A stretch of 44,262 nucleotides of DNA from Planctomycetota bacterium (GCA_024279275.1 JAJRRS010000158.1:1-44262); one strand, 5' to 3'. Positions 1-7,264 are shown, counted from the stretch's first letter. Made by a program: numbers and translations. The notes: a model not told the origin generated them from the letters alone.

Positions 1-463
1 CCGACGCGAGCATGATCCCCGCAGAGTAAGCCTCGTTATGCACCCACGCCACCGTCGGCACAGAGAGACTCTTGATGTACTTGCTGATCTTCAACGCGCT
101 GGTCACAACCCCGCCTGTCGTATCCAACTCGATCACGATCAACGAGGCTCCGCCATCAATCGCCATCTTGACCCGGCGTTCCAGGCTCACCAACGTGAAG
201 TCATAAATCATCCCCGAGATCGGGATCACCACGATGTCCGACCCCGACGGCAGCGCCAGGTTCGACACCGGCAGAGAGGTCGGCTGAGCCAAGCTGGGTA
301 TCGAGGGTGTGCCCCCCGTTTGCCCAGAGACTTCCGGTTGCGTTTTGGGTGTTGTCGAGGATGCAGATTGCGGTGAAGCCTCCGGTTCGACCACACCCGA
401 CTGGGCCACAACAAGCACAGCCAGCGTCATCCACAACAACGATCGGACCACACGGTGTTTCAT
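1..463 (-). CDS. NfeD-family (ClpP-class) membrane serine protease, 3' truncated by window edge
   Basis: Only the first 154 codons are present; the gene runs off the left edge of the window. The start is the ATG at 463-461. The protein begins with a hydrophobic signal segment (roughly residues 7-22, LLWMTLAVLVV), then a low-complexity Ser/Thr/Pro/Gln linker to about residue 70. A ClpP/crotonase-like fold begins at VVIPISGMIYD. The stretch LIVIELDTTGG is followed about 25 residues later by YSAGIMLAS, whose Ser fits the catalytic Ser of NfeD/1510-N proteases. Family members are membrane-bound serine proteases that usually work with stomatin-like SPFH proteins in membrane quality control. The catalytic Lys and the C-terminal NfeD OB-fold lie outside the window. 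The assignment to the NfeD family rests on these motifs and on domain order, so it is likely but not complete. Confidence 0.75.
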   Translation of the reverse strand, partial: MKHRVVRSLLWMTLAVLVVAQSGVVEPEASPQSASSTTPKTQPEVSGQTGGTPSIPSLAQPTSLPVSNLALPSGSDIVVIPISGMIYDFTLVSLERRVKMAIDGGASLIVIELDTTGGVVTSALKISKYIKSLSVPTVAWVHNEAYSAGIMLAS

Positions 464-551
464 AGCCTATGATTATAGACCAAAAACCAACCCCGCCCCC
501 GGATTTCCCCCTAAATCCCCCGCCCACCGAATCCCAACCCCGGGCTACCCC

Positions 552-606
552 ACCCCCGGATACGCCCCCGGATACGTCCCCGGATACCCCCCTGCGGATA
601 CCCCTA
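552..606. repeat. Short tandem array, CGGATA-containing unit of about 12 bp
   Basis: Four CGGATA cores occur at 557, 569, 581 and 595, separated by C-rich spacers (unit close to CCCCCGGATACG). The array lies in the divergent gap between the NfeD-like gene and the ThuA-like gene. A sister array of nearly the same unit lies at 42240-42297. Confidence 0.85.
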
Positions 607-697
607 CGGCCCACCCGGTTCTGCCATTTGCAGCCCACCGCCATCGGTTATACAACGGCTCGTTTCATCCCCGATTTTTTGCAACCCGGAGTTCGTC

Positions 698-1492
698 ATG
701 CCTCAACCCACCATCCGTGTCACCGTCTGGCACGAACACGTCCACGACCGCACCAACCCCGCTGTCAAAAAACTCTACCCCGACGGCATGCACACGGTCA
801 TGAAGCAAGCCATCGAGGAACACCTCGGCTCCGCCGTCACCGTGCGCACCGCATTACTCGAACAACCCGACCACGGCCTGACCGACGACGTCCTCGCCAA
901 TACCGATGTCCTCACCTGGTGGGGCCACTGCGCACACGACCAGGTTGACGACGCCATCGTCGAAAAAGTCCACCGCCGAGTCCTCGAAGGCATGGGCCTG
1001 ATCGTCCTGCACTCCGGCCACTACTCAAAAATATTCAAGAAGCTCCTGGGCACGACCTGCTCACTGCGTTGGCGCGAGGCCGGCGAAAAAGAACGCCTCT
1101 GGTGCCTCATGCCAGGCCACCCCATCGCCGACGGACTCGACGACGAATACTTCGAGATCGAACACACCGAAATGTACGGCGAACTCTTCGACATCCCCAC
1201 CCCCGACGAGTTGATCTTCGTAAGCTGGTTCGAGGGCGGCGAAGTCTTCCGCTCCGGCTGCACCTGGAACCGAGGCAAAGGAAAAATCTTCTACTTCCGC
1301 CCCGGCCACGAAACCTTCCCGATCTACTACCACAAGCAGGTCCGCCGCGTCCTCGCCAACGCCGTCAAACACCTCGCCCCATCCCGCTCCAGCGCACCGA
1401 TCCGCCTGCAAGCCCCCTGCATCGACCCGCCCTTGAGTCCGATCGCCACGGTACATGAAGTCGATCAGTCCCTGCACGATCACTCAAAATAA
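698..1492 (+). CDS. thuA: ThuA-like (trehalose utilization) domain protein
   Basis: This 264-residue protein is ThuA-like over almost its full length. The opening [12 protein letters not shown], the [12 protein letters not shown] segment, [14 protein letters not shown], the [10 protein letters not shown] stretch and the late [14 protein letters not shown] block are all characteristic of the family. ThuA proteins have a class-I glutamine-amidotransferase-like fold, and in rhizobia they work with ThuB in trehalose/sugar oxidation; the substrate here is unknown. It has no signal peptide, so it is expected to be cytoplasmic. The start ATG has GGAG eight bases upstream. It stands alone: the upstream gene is divergent and the downstream gene convergent. 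No transporter or dehydrogenase partner is next to it, so a role in trehalose metabolism is not supported by context. The final 25 residues are poorly conserved-looking. Confidence 0.85.
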   Translation: MPQPTIRVTVWHEHVHDRTNPAVKKLYPDGMHTVMKQAIEEHLGSAVTVRTALLEQPDHGLTDDVLANTDVLTWWGHCAHDQVDDAIVEKVHRRVLEGMGLIVLHSGHYSKIFKKLLGTTCSLRWREAGEKERLWCLMPGHPIADGLDDEYFEIEHTEMYGELFDIPTPDELIFVSWFEGGEVFRSGCTWNRGKGKIFYFRPGHETFPIYYHKQVRRVLANAVKHLAPSRSSAPIRLQAPCIDPPLSPIATVHEVDQSLHDHSK

Positions 1493-1520
1493 CAACCGAT
1501 TTGTACTCAGAGCATCTTCG

Positions 1521-1573
1521 GACCACCCGCAGCGGACATATCACATGAAGCGCCGCGACTTGTCGCGTTAGAA
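1521..1573 (+). repeat. Dispersed 53-bp intergenic repeat, copy 1
   Basis: This 53-bp stretch matches 33188-33240 with only three mismatches, in the same orientation. Its 3' half contains a small hairpin (CGCGAC, TT, GTCGCG). Shorter versions of that half occur at 7120-7145 and 26482-26508. Confidence 0.9.
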
Positions 1574-1618
1574 AAAAATCGCTGACCCATATGCAAACCG
1601 CTCCAGCACATAGCTGGC

Positions 1619-1716
1619 ACCAATCCCATTAAATACTCGTGCGTCTGTGAAGCCCACGTTCGCCTGAACGTGGGACGGTACAACGAACTGACCCACGAGT
1701 TCTTTTCGGGACTGGT
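1619..1716 (-). mobile_element. 98-bp palindromic MITE-like element, copy A
   Basis: The element is bounded by near-perfect terminal inverted repeats (ACCAATCCC and GGGACTGGT). It contains a central perfect 9-bp hairpin (CCCACGTTC, 4-nt loop, GAACGTGGG) and an outer stem formed by CTCGTGCGTC-type arms. The reverse complement matches 43874-43971 over exactly 98 bp with about eight substitutions and no gaps. It has no coding capacity, and no transposase is in the window. Confidence 0.88.
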
Positions 1717-1727
1717 ATGACACATAA

Positions 1728-1762
1728 ATAAAGACCCACGGACAGCGTCCGTGGGTCTTTAT
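1728..1762. terminator. Bidirectional rho-independent terminator
   Basis: A perfect 15-bp stem (ATAAAGACCCACGGA paired with its complement) closes on the 5-nt loop CAGCG. On the minus strand the stem is followed by a T-rich tract, so it fits as the terminator of the small lipoprotein gene; it could also stop read-through from the ThuA side. Confidence 0.88.
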
Positions 1763-1805
1763 CGTATTCTGCCTAGCGACCGTTAATCGATCGCGTCTAT
1801 GCGGC

Positions 1806-2069
1806 TTATTGCCCGGGGATCTTGATGTCCTTGGCGGCGTCTTTCATTTCGTCAGCGGCGTCGCCAGCCTTGTCAGCAGCGTCCTTGACAGCGTCTGCCG
1901 CTGCATCGGCGTGAGCATCGGCGTCGTCGGCATGTGCGTCAACGGCATCGCCCGCTTCTTGCGTGGTAGCACCTGCATCAGGCACCGCAGCGGCTTCTTC
2001 CTTCTTCTCACAACCCAGAGTCAACGCGGCCATCAGGCCCAGTACCAAAAACATTGATTGACGGAACAT
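1806..2069 (-). CDS. Small acidic/alanine-rich lipoprotein
   Basis: An 87-residue predicted lipoprotein. It has a short positively charged start, a hydrophobic segment (MFLVLGLMAALTLG) and a lipobox ending LTLGC at about residue 20, so it should be lipidated and anchored in a membrane. The mature part is a low-complexity Ala/Asp-rich helix with heptad-like repeats of the form DAxxDAADxA, reminiscent of Lpp-like or LEA-like coiled segments. I chose the ATG at 2069 because GGAG lies six bases upstream; an upstream TTG is less convincing. A strong terminator follows at 1728-1762, so it is a monocistronic unit, probably well expressed. The function is unknown. Confidence 0.78.
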   Translation of the reverse strand: MFRQSMFLVLGLMAALTLGCEKKEEAAAVPDAGATTQEAGDAVDAHADDADAHADAAADAVKDAADKAGDAADEMKDAAKDIKIPGQ

Positions 2070-2211
2070 GGCGGTCTCCAATTTTCTTAATTACCACGGT
2101 TTAGATTACGCCCCCACCCCGAGGTAAGGACCAATCGGCAGTATACCTTATTCCGACCCCCGCGGGCTATCCCAAGATATCCACAACCCCGCAACCCCCC
2201 ATCCCGCCTTT

Positions 2212-3261
2212 TTAGCCAGCCCAATCACCCCCGCACATCGGCTGCTGCTGGCTTAGGCAATGTAACGCCCCCAGCCCCACCACCAGCCGCCTCGCCGGGA
2301 CAGAAATCACCGTAAACCCTGCCATTACATCATCTAACACTCGCAACGCCACACCGTCCGCCTCCTGCCCAAAGGTGGGCACAAACACATGCCCGTTGGC
2401 GATCAGGAAGTTCGCATAGCTCGCCGGCACCGCCCAACGCCCGTCTGGATAATCGTGATAAATCGGCTCAGGCATCGGCAGCTCCACCACCCGTAACGCC
2501 CGCCCGTCCTGATCCACCGCCCCCCGCAACACCGCCAGATTCTTCTGCGTCACCTCATAATCCGCATGCCCCTTCTTCGCCGACACCGCCATCACCGTCC
2601 CAGGCGAAACAAACCGCGCCACGTCATCCACATGCCCGTCCGTGTCATCCCCCGCAATCCCCCCCGCCAGCCAGACCACATGCCGCGTCCCAAGCGCCGC
2701 GTGCAGCTCCGCCTCAATCTGCTCCCGTGTCAGCCCCGGATTACGATTCGGGTTCAACAAGCACTGCTCCGTCGTCATCACCGTGCCTCGCCCGTTCACC
2801 TCAATCGACCCGCCCTCCAGCACAAAGTCATGCACCCAGATCGGCACGCCCAACTCCCGGGCGATGTGCTGCGGCACCACATCATCCTTATCCCGCACCT
2901 CGTACTTGCCGCCCCATGTATTGAAATGAAAATCATGACACGCAATCCCCCCGCCTCCCCCATCACCCTCATCCCGCACCACAAAGATCGGCCCAAAGTC
3001 CCGTATCCACGAGTCATTCGTCTCAATCCCCAGTTCATTCGTCGTCCGCACCCTCACCACCTTGCGCATCAAATCCACCCAATCACAAAACTCCCGCCTC
3101 GCCTTACCCAAACACCCCGGCCAGGTCTCTTCATTCCTCGGCTCCACCACCCACACACAGTCCACCGCCTCAAACTCCCCAGGCATCCGATACCCAAGCG
3201 ACCCCGCCGAACCACTCGGCGTCGTCAGGCCATCAAACTCTTTAATAAGTGCGTGTGACAT
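2212..3261 (-). CDS. aguA: Agmatine deiminase / peptidyl-arginine deiminase family
   Basis: A 349-residue protein of the agmatine deiminase family, which hydrolyses agmatine to N-carbamoylputrescine and ammonia in the arginine-decarboxylase route to putrescine. The family hallmarks are present: NDSWIRDFGPIFV, the EGGSIEVNGRGT stretch followed by TEQCLLNPNRN, the GDDTDGHVDD active-site block, and the C-terminal catalytic Cys in LGALHCLSQQQP. Length matches the family (about 340-370). The ATG at 3261 has AGGAAG upstream; an earlier in-frame start adds nine residues with no better site. It is cytoplasmic. No N-carbamoylputrescine amidase (AguB) gene is adjacent, although the two are often paired in other genomes. 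Confidence 0.92.
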   Translation of the reverse strand: MSHALIKEFDGLTTPSGSAGSLGYRMPGEFEAVDCVWVVEPRNEETWPGCLGKARREFCDWVDLMRKVVRVRTTNELGIETNDSWIRDFGPIFVVRDEGDGGGGGIACHDFHFNTWGGKYEVRDKDDVVPQHIARELGVPIWVHDFVLEGGSIEVNGRGTVMTTEQCLLNPNRNPGLTREQIEAELHAALGTRHVVWLAGGIAGDDTDGHVDDVARFVSPGTVMAVSAKKGHADYEVTQKNLAVLRGAVDQDGRALRVVELPMPEPIYHDYPDGRWAVPASYANFLIANGHVFVPTFGQEADGVALRVLDDVMAGFTVISVPARRLVVGLGALHCLSQQQPMCGGDWAG

Positions 3262-3450
3262 CCGTTTCTTCCTGCCCAAGGACATCAACCCATCCTACGA
3301 ACAATCACATACACACACCAAAGCCCACTGATGCCCCGTCTTCGGGGCTTCGGTGGGGTCAATGTAAATCAGCTCAAAAAATCTCATTCAATATAGACCC
3401 GCCCCCCACCGCAGCGCGAGGGCTTGCCGTTTAGCGCGCGTTCAGTCCGA

Positions 3451-4377
3451 TCAAAGAAACTGCCAATCCCCGCTGTACAACGTGTATCCCCACAATAGCG
3501 CATTAGTCAGCCCGTGCGACCAGATCACCGGCCCAAGACCAAGCTTCCGCTTCCGCCCCTCACGGTTCGTCCACTTCACCATCAGACACCACAACACCCC
3601 GCAGACGATGGCCCCCATCCAATCCCTCGGCATATGGTTGAGCATGAATACAAGTGTCGATGCCACCACGCCAAACACACTCACCGCCCCCAACGCCGTC
3701 TCATTAAATTGCTGCGTAAACATCGGCTCCTGCAACGCCGCCCGCTTCACCGCCGGCTTATCCATCAACCACTCGCCGATCCCCGGCAAGTCGTGCACCA
3801 CCTGCAACACCGCCACACCCGTCTTCCTCATCGAGTGCATCGCACGCAGACAAAAACTCCGGTTAAACACCTCCTCAATAAACGGCACGATCAGCGCCAT
3901 CCCCAACAAACGCAGCCCCATCGCCGCCGTAAACGTCCACGGATACGCCCCCCGCATCGTCTCGAAGTAATGTAACTCCGCCTCGCCATCCAGCGCCCCA
4001 AGCCGAAGGTTCCCCTCCATCAACGCCTCCCAACGTACCGGCAATTCCCCGCCGACCCACCACCCCAAAATAATCCACGCCACCGTCAAAAACACAGCCG
4101 AAGGCACAACCGACCAGTGAAACCAAAGCGTCACCTCCGGCAACAACCTTCGGTACCGCCACAACATCCCCCCCGTCAACAAACACTGCACCGTATACAA
4201 ATAAGGCAGCGTCCGAACATCCCAGTCACGCGCCATCCCCACCACCATCATGCAACCCACCCACAACAGCAACGGCGCAAGCCTCACCATCCAAGGCCCA
4301 TCACCCATCGCCCGATCCAACCCAGCCAACCGTCCACCCTTGTTCTCTTCGATTGCCTGTTTGTCACTCAAATTCAT
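3451..4377 (-). CDS. CPBP (CAAX/Abi-type) intramembrane metalloprotease
   Basis: A 308-residue polytopic membrane protein with about eight hydrophobic segments. The three CPBP/Rce1-type glutamate protease motifs can be read in order: EEVFNR (EExxxR), FMLNH (FxxxH) and HGLTN (HxxxN). Together they support an active intramembrane peptidase rather than a decayed homologue. The segment between motifs 1 and 2 is unusually long (about 75 residues, mostly soluble). This layout resembles the CAAX-protease-related proteins associated with exosortase/PEP-CTERM systems, and a PEP-CTERM substrate lies elsewhere in the window (38800-39957). A functional link between them is inference. The start ATG has GGAGAGG immediately upstream. 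A second CPBP gene lies at the right edge of the window. Confidence 0.82.
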   Translation of the reverse strand: MNLSDKQAIEENKGGRLAGLDRAMGDGPWMVRLAPLLLWVGCMMVVGMARDWDVRTLPYLYTVQCLLTGGMLWRYRRLLPEVTLWFHWSVVPSAVFLTVAWIILGWWVGGELPVRWEALMEGNLRLGALDGEAELHYFETMRGAYPWTFTAAMGLRLLGMALIVPFIEEVFNRSFCLRAMHSMRKTGVAVLQVVHDLPGIGEWLMDKPAVKRAALQEPMFTQQFNETALGAVSVFGVVASTLVFMLNHMPRDWMGAIVCGVLWCLMVKWTNREGRKRKLGLGPVIWSHGLTNALLWGYTLYSGDWQFL

Positions 4378-4422
4378 ATCCTCTCCATCTCACTCATACC
4401 CCCCCCCGGCTGGCCCTGGCTT

Positions 4423-4453
4423 CCCGTTTAGCGGCGGATCGCAGATCCGCGCG
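4423..4453 (+). repeat. GTTTAGC hairpin repeat
   Basis: The repeat reads CCCGTTTAGC followed by a GCGGAT/ATCCGC hairpin. The same lead sequence followed by a different hairpin recurs at 4500-4531 and 37556-37587, and in inverted orientation at 37603-37634. It lies upstream of a minus-strand gene, in a spacer. Confidence 0.75.
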
Positions 4454-4499
4454 TCTCCCCACCGAACCAATCCACGCCTCATCCCTCCCCTTCCCGCTC

Positions 4500-4531
4500 C
4501 CCCGTTTAGCCCGGTCGTCCACGACCGGTCC
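4500..4531 (+). repeat. GTTTAGC hairpin repeat
   Basis: CCCGTTTAGC is followed by the perfect hairpin CCGGTCG, TCCA, CGACCGG. The stem sequence differs from the copy at 4423, so pairing is conserved while sequence is not. Confidence 0.75.
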
Positions 4532-4553
4532 CCCTCTTATCCCCCCTTCCCCC

Positions 4554-4640
4554 AAATCATCAATCACACATCACAAATCACACCCGCCCCCTCCCCCACA
4601 TCATAAATCAGCACTCATCAATCATAGATCACAAATCACA
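4554..4640. repeat. Degenerate heptamer tandem repeats (ATCAYAA)
   Basis: Two runs (4554-4581 and 4598-4640) show a 7-bp period built on ATCATAA/ATCACAA units. The same heptamer occurs at 7245-7264 and, on the other strand, at about 6961-6997. It lies just upstream of the release-factor-like gene, in a spacer of 283 bp that otherwise holds only the two GTTTAGC repeats. Confidence 0.7.
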
Positions 4641-4660
4641 ACCCGCGATACCATACACCC

Positions 4661-5305
4661 ATGCCCGCACCCCCACCAAGCACCCCCAACCCTCAACCTA
4701 ACCCCCGGGGGGGCCGGGGGCCCCACAGCTTCCGGGGACATCCCGCCGCCCTCGCCGACGACGCGCTGCTCAAACAATGCACCACCCGCCGCTCCCGCGC
4801 CTCCGGCCCAGGCGGCCAGCACCGCAACAAAGTCGAGACCGCCATCGAGCTTACCCACACCCCCACCCACATCTCCGCCTCCGCCAGCGAACGAAGAAAA
4901 CAAGCCGACAACCACCGCATCGCCCTAAAACGCCTACGCATAAAACTAGCCATCCATTTCCGCACCCCCCTCACCCTGAATGACAACAACCCCACCGACC
5001 ACGCCAACCATCCGGGGACTCCGGCGATTCCGGGGGCGGAGCTTCCGGGGGCGGGGCCAAGCCCCCTCTGGCAATCCCGCACCAAATCCCGCCGCATCGT
5101 TATCAGTTCAGACCACCGCGACTTCCCCCCAATCCTCGCCGAAGCCCTCGACACCCTCGCCGCCCTCAACTACGACACAACCAAAGCCGCCGCCGCACTC
5201 AGCGTCACCGGCTCTCAACTCGTCAAGCTATTCCAAAAAGAACCCGCCGTGTTGGCGATGGTCAACACCGAACGTACCGCCCGCAACTTGCGCAAGCTGC
5301 GGTGA
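4661..5305 (+). CDS. Peptide chain release factor-like (GGQ) protein with C-terminal extension
   Basis: This 214-residue protein carries the class-I release factor catalytic domain. RRSRASGPGGQHRNK (about residues 43-57) contains the GGQ loop that triggers peptidyl-tRNA hydrolysis, followed by VETAIELTHTPTHISA and a basic helix (ASERRKQADNHR). The codon-recognition domains of RF1/RF2 are absent, so it resembles stand-alone GGQ proteins such as ArfB/YaeJ that rescue stalled ribosomes. Unlike ArfB it has a C-terminal domain (from about residue 145) with a helix-turn-helix-like pattern (TTKAAAALSVTGSQLVKLF). Two Gly/Pro-rich patches, near residues 16-26 and 115-133, are encoded by CCGGGG-rich DNA and look like insertions. 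The start is the only ATG before the conserved part. The role in rescue is inference. Confidence 0.8.
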   Translation: MPAPPPSTPNPQPNPRGGRGPHSFRGHPAALADDALLKQCTTRRSRASGPGGQHRNKVETAIELTHTPTHISASASERRKQADNHRIALKRLRIKLAIHFRTPLTLNDNNPTDHANHPGTPAIPGAELPGAGPSPLWQSRTKSRRIVISSDHRDFPPILAEALDTLAALNYDTTKAAAALSVTGSQLVKLFQKEPAVLAMVNTERTARNLRKLR

Positions 5306-5408
5306 TGGTCGTGGGGTTCATGGTCTTTATTGGGTAATACATATTCGGAGGATTTAAAGTTCACCCAGAAGGCAGGTTGCCCGCTACGCAAGCATGGTTG
5401 TTGCGATT

Positions 5409-6044
5409 TTAGTTAACAACAATTCGAGAAGGGCAGCTTGAAGAGTTGCCCGAGAGTGTTTGTGCTGTGATATCCATACGGTAGGCCAGTTGAAGTAGAA
5501 GTTTATTCAGAAACGATCGTTCGATTTTCTGCTTTAGATAGGTGGAGAGTTCCCCGTGGACCTTTAACGCAATGACCAAGACCGTTGCGGGGACAAGGAC
5601 CACAAGCAGTACAAGTGAAGAGAATATAAATTGCTTAGCGATGCAAAAGAACACCTTGTTTCGGAGTTGAACGATCGCGTCGCGAGTTTCCTTGTCTAAA
5701 CTATCGATAGCGTTCGTCCACCGTTCTCGGTAAGCCGTTTCGGATACTCTTTGTGACTTGTCGTGTGGCACAGCAACGGCAAATACTAAGATATTCAGTA
5801 ACCCGAGTCGGTGGCCATACTGAATAGCACCATTGATTGTGCTTCTTAGTAAGCCGTATGCCGGGTGGCTGTAGTCAACCGAATGGGCTGTCGCCAGATC
5901 AAATAGTTCATCTCTAGTAGCAAAGAGGTCTTGGCGGAAGCGGTCGAGTCTGTAGTCCTTCCATAACCAAAAGAATAAAACCCACAACATACTCAGTGAG
6001 ATGGCGGTCGAGGCAATAGTTATGGATTGCTCAGTGGCGTCCAT
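5409..6044 (-). CDS. Uncharacterised membrane protein, second gene of an AT-richer pair
   Basis: A 211-residue protein of no recognised family. It has one hydrophobic segment near the N-terminus (ISLSMLWVLFFWLW), a possible second around residues 83-92 (LLNILVFAVAV) and a clear third (FSSLVLLVVLVPATVLVIAL). Between them lies a charged, helix-rich soluble part (about residues 30-75) containing RFRQDLFATRDELFDLA. Its ATG overlaps the stop of the preceding gene (6044-6451) as TAATG, so the two are almost certainly co-translated. Base composition is visibly lower in GC than the flanking genes and codon usage accepts many A/T-ending codons, which suggests acquisition by transfer. An accessory (for example defence) role is possible, but nothing in the sequence shows a function. 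Confidence 0.7.
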   Translation of the reverse strand: MDATEQSITIASTAISLSMLWVLFFWLWKDYRLDRFRQDLFATRDELFDLATAHSVDYSHPAYGLLRSTINGAIQYGHRLGLLNILVFAVAVPHDKSQRVSETAYRERWTNAIDSLDKETRDAIVQLRNKVFFCIAKQFIFSSLVLLVVLVPATVLVIALKVHGELSTYLKQKIERSFLNKLLLQLAYRMDITAQTLSGNSSSCPSRIVVN

Positions 6045-6451
6045 TATTGATCCTTCGGGTGAGTGTCACCGCGTGGTGTCAAGCCGCTACTTGTACGGTC
6101 TGGGTCAGAGTGTTTTTCAAGTCTTCGTATTCTATCTTGAAGTCTTTCAACGGTGTTTCTTCTCAATTTTCGCTGCCGATAACCATAGCCTACGCCTCCA
6201 ATGCCAACCGTCCAAGCACATGTGGTACTGATTTTAATATTCGACAATAACGTGGCCGCTATGCCAATATCAGCGACAGTTTGTTTTCCCGCGAGGACGG
6301 CTATAGAACGGTATGTAAAAAAAGCTATCGCGACTAGCCCGCCCCATTGAATAGCGCTGCTGAATACCACGGCAATATTATTTGCAACCCTACTTCGCTT
6401 GAGGATGCGAAGTTCAGCTTCAAGCGTTTCTCGCGATTTCTTTTTCGCCAT
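6044..6451 (-). CDS. Uncharacterised small membrane protein, first gene of an AT-richer pair
   Basis: A 135-residue protein with a lysine-rich start (MAKKKSRETLEAELRILKRSR), probable membrane segments at about residues 25-52 (NNIAVVFSSAIQWGGLVAIAFF) and 68-95 (glycine-rich GIGGVGYGYRQRKLRR), and a basic C-terminal coiled tail (VERLQDRIRRLEKH) ending in a Ser/Thr/Gly-rich stretch. I do not recognise a named family, although the compact shape (basic coil, two membrane passes, RQRKLRR, second coil) is distinctive. It overlaps the next gene by one base (TAATG). As with its partner, the DNA is AT-richer than the surroundings. Confidence 0.7.
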   Translation of the reverse strand: MAKKKSRETLEAELRILKRSRVANNIAVVFSSAIQWGGLVAIAFFTYRSIAVLAGKQTVADIGIAATLLSNIKISTTCAWTVGIGGVGYGYRQRKLRRNTVERLQDRIRRLEKHSDPDRTSSGLTPRGDTHPKDQ

Positions 6452-6827
6452 GCTATAAGTTTAGTGGATGCAGGGTGATATGGCAACAACAAACCGATAT
6501 GGGCTTGACGGATAGGGGATTCGTACTTGGCCACCAGTAATCTAGGGGGCGGAGTTTGACTCGCCGATCACCGACATTATGCGCACATGTGCGACCGTTT
6601 TCAAATGAAAAATGTGCTGGAATACACATTCCCTTACCAACTTCGTCAGCACGTTTTATCCCGTTTACACCCCCCCGCCAAACCGTTCTCATGCGCCCAA
6701 ACCTGACGCTTTCGCCAAGAGTGGAGACGCGAAGTATTTTCAAATCGCGTCTGCCGACAACCTCACGACGGCGATCGACAGCTACCCTGAGTATCCAAAG
6801 ATTACAAGGACCGGGACTCGCGGGCTG

Positions 6828-6853
6828 TTGCGATCGGGGATACCCGATCGCAA
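6828..6853. repeat. Perfect 11-bp inverted repeat
   Basis: TTGCGATCGGG and CCCGATCGCAA are separated by GATA. No T-tract follows on either strand, so it is not a standard terminator. It resembles the stems of the GTTTAGC hairpin family but lacks the lead sequence. Confidence 0.7.
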
Positions 6854-7064
6854 ACTTTGTAGCGGATCGCCCCGGCCAGATAGCGGATCAACAGCACACG
6901 GGCCTGACCCGGTCCCAGCGATCCCCTGGCTGCCGCTACCGCCGGTGAATCGTGAGGACTTAGATTTATGATTTGAGATGGATGATTGATGATTTGAAAA
7001 CAAAGAAAAACAACTCCCGCCGAGAACGCCGAGCAGGACAAAATTAAAAATAAAGAAGTGATCC

Positions 7065-7180
7065 GCAGATGACGCAGATTGCGCAGATTCAGACGCGATA
7101 TGTCCAACAGCCATTCTCTCACGAAGCGCCGCGACTTGTCACGTCCCTTCTGAATCTGTGTAGTCTGCGCAATCTGCGGA
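7065..7180. repeat. Inverted pair of 9-bp-period arrays
   Basis: The left arm (about 7065-7093) consists of three 9-bp units of the type CGCAGATTG. The right arm (about 7152-7180) consists of three units of the type AATCTGCGC and is roughly the reverse complement. Together they could fold into a long imperfect hairpin. Confidence 0.7.
7120..7145 (+). repeat. Truncated copy of the dispersed 53-bp repeat
   Basis: GAAGCGCCGCGACTTGTC matches the 3' half of the copies at 1521 and 33188. It sits in the loop of the inverted 9-bp arrays. Confidence 0.7.
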
Positions 7181-7196
7181 CACCTCCCCCCGGCTT

Positions 7197-7264
7197 CCTC
7201 TGTGCCTCTGTGGCTCTGTGGTTATCTCCGCTCTATTCTCCGAACATCATAAATCATAAATCAG
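7197..7264. repeat. 8-bp-period array followed by a heptamer array
   Basis: 7197-7223 repeats CTCTGTGS with an 8-bp period three times. 7245-7264 repeats ATCATAA with a 7-bp period. Both lie just upstream of the EamA transporter start. Confidence 0.65.

Noticed and set aside
552..606. CRISPR array
   Set aside because: Units of 11-12 bp are tandem without unique spacers; no cas genes in the window.
201..803. Several overlapping open frames in the first 800 bases
   Set aside because: They are shadow frames across the NfeD-like gene and the repeat; the minus-strand frame from 463 has the signal peptide and protease motifs.
6556..6971. Two open plus-strand frames of about 120-130 residues in the long spacer
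   Set aside because: No start signal and no coding-like third-position pattern; the area is repeat-rich and compositionally mixed.
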